Below the pieces are notes generated by a model that was not told where the DNA came from, searched no databases, and saw only the letters and a program-made list of their open reading frames with translations. Below are positions 62,024 to 64,000 of a DNA stretch of 64,000 nt, in pieces; the first letter of the stretch is position 1, and each line of letters starts with the position of its first letter. The DNA comes from Bacteroidales bacterium UBA1680 (GTDB lineage Bacteria > Bacteroidota > Bacteroidia > Bacteroidales > UBA932). The stretch lies in NCBI GenBank assembly GCA_002320605.1, contig DCKG01000029.1:1-64000 (forward strand), read 5' to 3'. A program made the translations under genes and the position numbers.

Positions 62024-62986
62024 CTAGTCTGAAGAGAAAGTAAATTCGTGTCCAGAGACTAGCTCGAGCATTTCAACTACGTCTCCTAATGCAGCGGATT
62101 TCTGAAATTTGAATGTGATCAGCTGGTTTTCAGATATCTCATCATTTGTTTCTAGCTGCGTGTGATATGTCTTTTGAATGATGTCAATGACTTCGAGTAT
62201 CGGAGCTTCCGAAATCATCACGACATGGTACCGATCCAGCAATATGTTCCATGCGGGGATTTGCTTGACCTCAAGATAATCCTTATGCGGATTGAAAATT
62301 GCCTGCTGCCCTGGCTTGAGTTCAACTATGTTCTTGCCCCTTGTATTGCGCAGCGACACCGAACCGGACGCCAAGATGGTTTCTATTTCTTGTTCATGGC
62401 CGGTAGCCTTTACATTGAATACAGTTCCATGAACGATGACCATTGCTTTTTCAGTCTTGACTATAAAAGGCTTTCCTGAGTTTTTCGTGATATCAAAAAA
62501 AGCCTCCCCGTTGAGCCAGACTTCTCGCTTTTTAATGTCATATTTATTGTTGTAGGACAATGTCGTCCCCTCCCGCAGGCACACTATGCTGCCATCCGGA
62601 AGATCAAGTCGCATCACGACAGAATCCGGATTGCAAAACGAGGCGATATTTCCGTTTAAAATATGTTTTCGATTCAACGAAAAAACTGCGATGATGACGA
62701 GCAGACATGCTGCCACGGAGAAAGTCCAGAAGATTTTTACAAACTTGCGCTGATGTTTCTGGCTTTCTTTCTTGGAGATGGCGCGGTTCAGGGAATCACG
62801 TGCCTTAACAAACGACTTCTCACCCGATAGTCCGGTGTCATCGATGCTGAGCCAATGATGCACGGCTTTCATGTCAGCTAGATGCCGACGGTCTTCAGCC
62901 GAAGCGGAAATGTTATTAAGTATCTCTTTTTCTTCTTCAGGCGTGGTTCTACCTTCTAGGTAGTCGATGATAAGGTTATCGTCCAT
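62024..62986 (-). CDS. FecR-family anti-sigma factor
   Basis: 320 residues. Cytoplasmic N-terminal sigma-binding region (about 1-90; IIDYLEGRTTPEEEKEIL), one membrane helix (about 98-118; FSVAACLLVIIAVFSL), then the periplasmic FecR domain (about 135-235; LPDGSIVCLREGTTL, VWLNGEAFFDI) and a C-terminal STN-like receptor-contact domain. It links the STN-SusC to the ECF sigma factor. 81 bp after the sigma gene and 66 bp before susC. Confidence 0.94.
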   Translation of the reverse strand: MDDNLIIDYLEGRTTPEEEKEILNNISASAEDRRHLADMKAVHHWLSIDDTGLSGEKSFVKARDSLNRAISKKESQKHQRKFVKIFWTFSVAACLLVIIAVFSLNRKHILNGNIASFCNPDSVVMRLDLPDGSIVCLREGTTLSYNNKYDIKKREVWLNGEAFFDITKNSGKPFIVKTEKAMVIVHGTVFNVKATGHEQEIETILASGSVSLRNTRGKNIVELKPGQQAIFNPHKDYLEVKQIPAWNILLDRYHVVMISEAPILEVIDIIQKTYHTQLETNDEISENQLITFKFQKSAALGDVVEMLELVSGHEFTFSSD

Positions 62987-63067
62987 AAAGTCTAGTCGCT
63001 TATGCTTTATATACGCACGACCATGGAAAAATGCCTATCCTGAATATGAAAAAGTCTGAGTTGTGTG

Positions 63068-63667
63068 TCAGGAACGTGTGAGGAAATAGAGCATTAAGAT
63101 GTAAACGAGTGCCTTGTACGGACAAAGGCTGCTTCGGAGGATCTTCAATGCCTTGTGAATCTGATTGTTTACGGTTGAGACGGAAATCCCTAGGCTTTCG
63201 CTGATCTCTTTCCCCGAGAGGCCGTCGATGTAACTCATCTTGAACACTTCCTGACATTTCGGTGGAAGCAGAGACATAGCTGTTTCGAGATCTCGTGAAA
63301 GTTCTTTTGTGTAGAGTGCCTTGATCACGTCATTCCGGTCGATGTCATATTCACTTGCCAGCGTTTCGTCTATCCGCCTGGCAAACCATGAACGATAGTG
63401 GATGCTGTTATCCTCCTTTCGGATAAAACTGATTGATGCGTGGTATACCGCTTTAAGGAGATATTGCCTCATCGAATTTCCATCTTTGAGCGAGGCTCGA
63501 TTCTCCCATACTTTCATGAATACGGATTGAACGACGTCTTGTGCATTATCGTTTCCAACAATCAAACTGGCATAGTCTACAAGTGGTTTCCAATGAATCC
63601 CGAATAGCTCATTGAAGGCACCCTTGTCTCCTCTGCGAATTTTCGTTATCAAATCCGGCAATTCCAC
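63068..63667 (-). CDS. ECF-type RNA polymerase sigma factor
   Basis: 199 residues. GTG start at 63667 (VELPDLITKIRRGDKGAF). Sigma region 2 (about 20-85; DNAQDVVQSVFMKVWENR) and region 4 (about 130-180; MSYIDGLSGKEISESLGIS, then STVNNQIHKAL) are clear. It ends in a short hydrophobic tail (ALVYILMLYFL), common in Bacteroidales FecR-partner sigmas. A -7 box (TAAATTTG, minus strand) lies at 63695-63702. First gene of the locus sigma-FecR-SusC-SusD-DUF1735-EEP. Confidence 0.95.
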   Translation of the reverse strand: MELPDLITKIRRGDKGAFNELFGIHWKPLVDYASLIVGNDNAQDVVQSVFMKVWENRASLKDGNSMRQYLLKAVYHASISFIRKEDNSIHYRSWFARRIDETLASEYDIDRNDVIKALYTKELSRDLETAMSLLPPKCQEVFKMSYIDGLSGKEISESLGISVSTVNNQIHKALKILRSSLCPYKALVYILMLYFLTRS

Positions 63668-63789
63668 AATGAAAGGTCGTAATCGTTCCTAGAGCAAATT
63701 TAAACTTTTTTTTTATTTTCCAGCATCGGATCAGTTTAGAGCTAACCATCTGTGGGTTTGGATAGCATGTTATCACAGGACCTGACACT

Positions 63790-63822
63790 GGCGGCCTTCT
63801 TGGCGACATCCTCAGCATCTGA
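63790..63822 (+). repeat. Direct repeat B: stranded copy of the thrA 3' end
   Basis: 33 bp, 32 identical to 54724-54756. Read in the thrA frame the block 63769-63822 gives VITGPDTGGLLGDILSI then a stop, compared with the real thrA end ...APQTAGGLLGDILSI, so homology fades upstream of the repeat. No gene precedes it in this frame. It is followed 38 bp later by the hairpin at 63861. Confidence 0.75.
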
Positions 63823-63860
63823 AGCCTCCGCTACATCATCCTGAAGGTTCCTGCTGCGTC

Positions 63861-63888
63861 ATCCTGAACTTGATTCAGGATCTTTTTT
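63861..63888 (+). terminator. Hairpin with T-run after repeat B
   Basis: ATCCTGAA (63861-63868), CTTGA loop, TTCAGGAT (63874-63881), followed by a run of seven T within 63882-63889. It is terminator-like on the plus strand. Its position after the stranded thrA 3' end suggests it was the original thrA terminator. Confidence 0.6.
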
Positions 63889-63930
63889 TGCTGGCCTGGC
63901 AATGGGTGGCGTGGGCTTCTTGCATGTTTC

Positions 63931-63962
63931 TTGCAGAGATTCCAAAAGTTGTTTTAGATTTG
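63931..63962 (+). promoter_or_regulatory. Predicted promoter for the gene entering at the right edge
   Basis: TTG (63931-63933), a 21-bp spacer and TAGATTTG (63955-63962), 21 bp before the ATG at 63984. Confidence 0.5.
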
Positions 63963-63983
63963 CAATATATATTAGAGAAATAT

Positions 63984-64000
63984 TATGGCAAGGATGAAGA
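63984..64000 (+). CDS. Start of a gene cut by the right edge
   Basis: ATG at 63984 followed by five codons (MARMK) to the window end. Only the promoter-like sequence before it and the AT-rich start context support it. Product unknown. Confidence 0.4.

Noticed and set aside
54757..63789. Search for an integrase, recombinase or transfer gene inside the putative island
   Set aside because: All six genes are accounted for as a SusCD locus with regulators; no recombinase motif was found, so mobility is inferred only from the flanking repeats.
1..64000. CRISPR arrays, rRNA genes and prophage
   Set aside because: No evenly spaced direct repeats, no rRNA-like conserved stretches and no phage structural genes were seen.

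Overview
The window is chromosomal DNA of a Bacteroidota bacterium, most likely of the order Bacteroidales. The evidence is three SusC/SusD-type outer-membrane pairs, an ECF sigma/FecR pair with an STN-containing SusC, DUF1735-type surface lipoproteins, SusC barrels ending in Phe, promoters of the TTG-N20-TAnnTTTG type, and genes without Shine-Dalgarno sites. I do not name a genus. All calls come from reading the sequence; no database search was made.

Layout. 0-13.6 kb: a nutrient-uptake locus with two tandem SusC/SusD pairs (the first SusC cut at the left edge), a DUF1735/DUF4361 lipoprotein and an SGNH esterase. An EEP-fold phosphodiesterase/nuclease lies on the other strand, followed by a GntR-type regulator. 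13.6-15.9 kb: metF and metY. 16-30.5 kb: mostly housekeeping and envelope genes: a DUF6057 membrane protein overlapping a PD40/CxxCH lipoprotein, TrmO, an M23-like protein, a GH3 glucosidase, CutC, a large MscS channel, PurN, a YhhN protein, OxyR and a QueD-like protein. 30.7-33.3 kb: a ResB/CcsA cytochrome c assembly protein followed by a tri-haem cytochrome c peroxidase. 33.4-34 kb: decayed transposase-like DNA. 34-40.4 kb: a six-gene operon tolC-macA-ATPase-permease-LytS-type kinase-LytTR regulator. 40.5-43.1 kb: a TonB receptor and a small repeat protein. 43.2-45.6 kb: menA, ubiE and a membrane LytTR regulator. 45.7-51 kb: two small envelope proteins, tRNA-Ser, a GH127 enzyme, a YidE-type transporter and an Lrp regulator. 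51.3-54.8 kb: metX overlapping thrA. 54.8-63.7 kb: a self-contained SusCD locus (EEP enzyme, DUF1735/F5-8C lipoprotein, SusD, STN-SusC, FecR, ECF sigma).

How parts work together. metX, thrA, metY and metF cover much of the path from aspartate to methionine. OxyR, the tri-haem peroxidase, the cytochrome assembly protein and menaquinone genes could form a peroxide-respiration route. The two SusCD loci both pair SusCD with an EEP phosphodiesterase and lack any visible glycoside hydrolase inside the locus, which points to a phosphodiester- or ester-bearing substrate rather than a plain polysaccharide.

Most notable: the last SusCD locus lies between two direct copies of the 33-bp 3' end of thrA (54724-54756 and 63790-63822, 32 of 33 bases identical). 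A terminator-like hairpin follows the outer copy and none is evident after the inner one. This is the footprint expected of an island inserted into the 3' end of thrA, although no integrase is visible.
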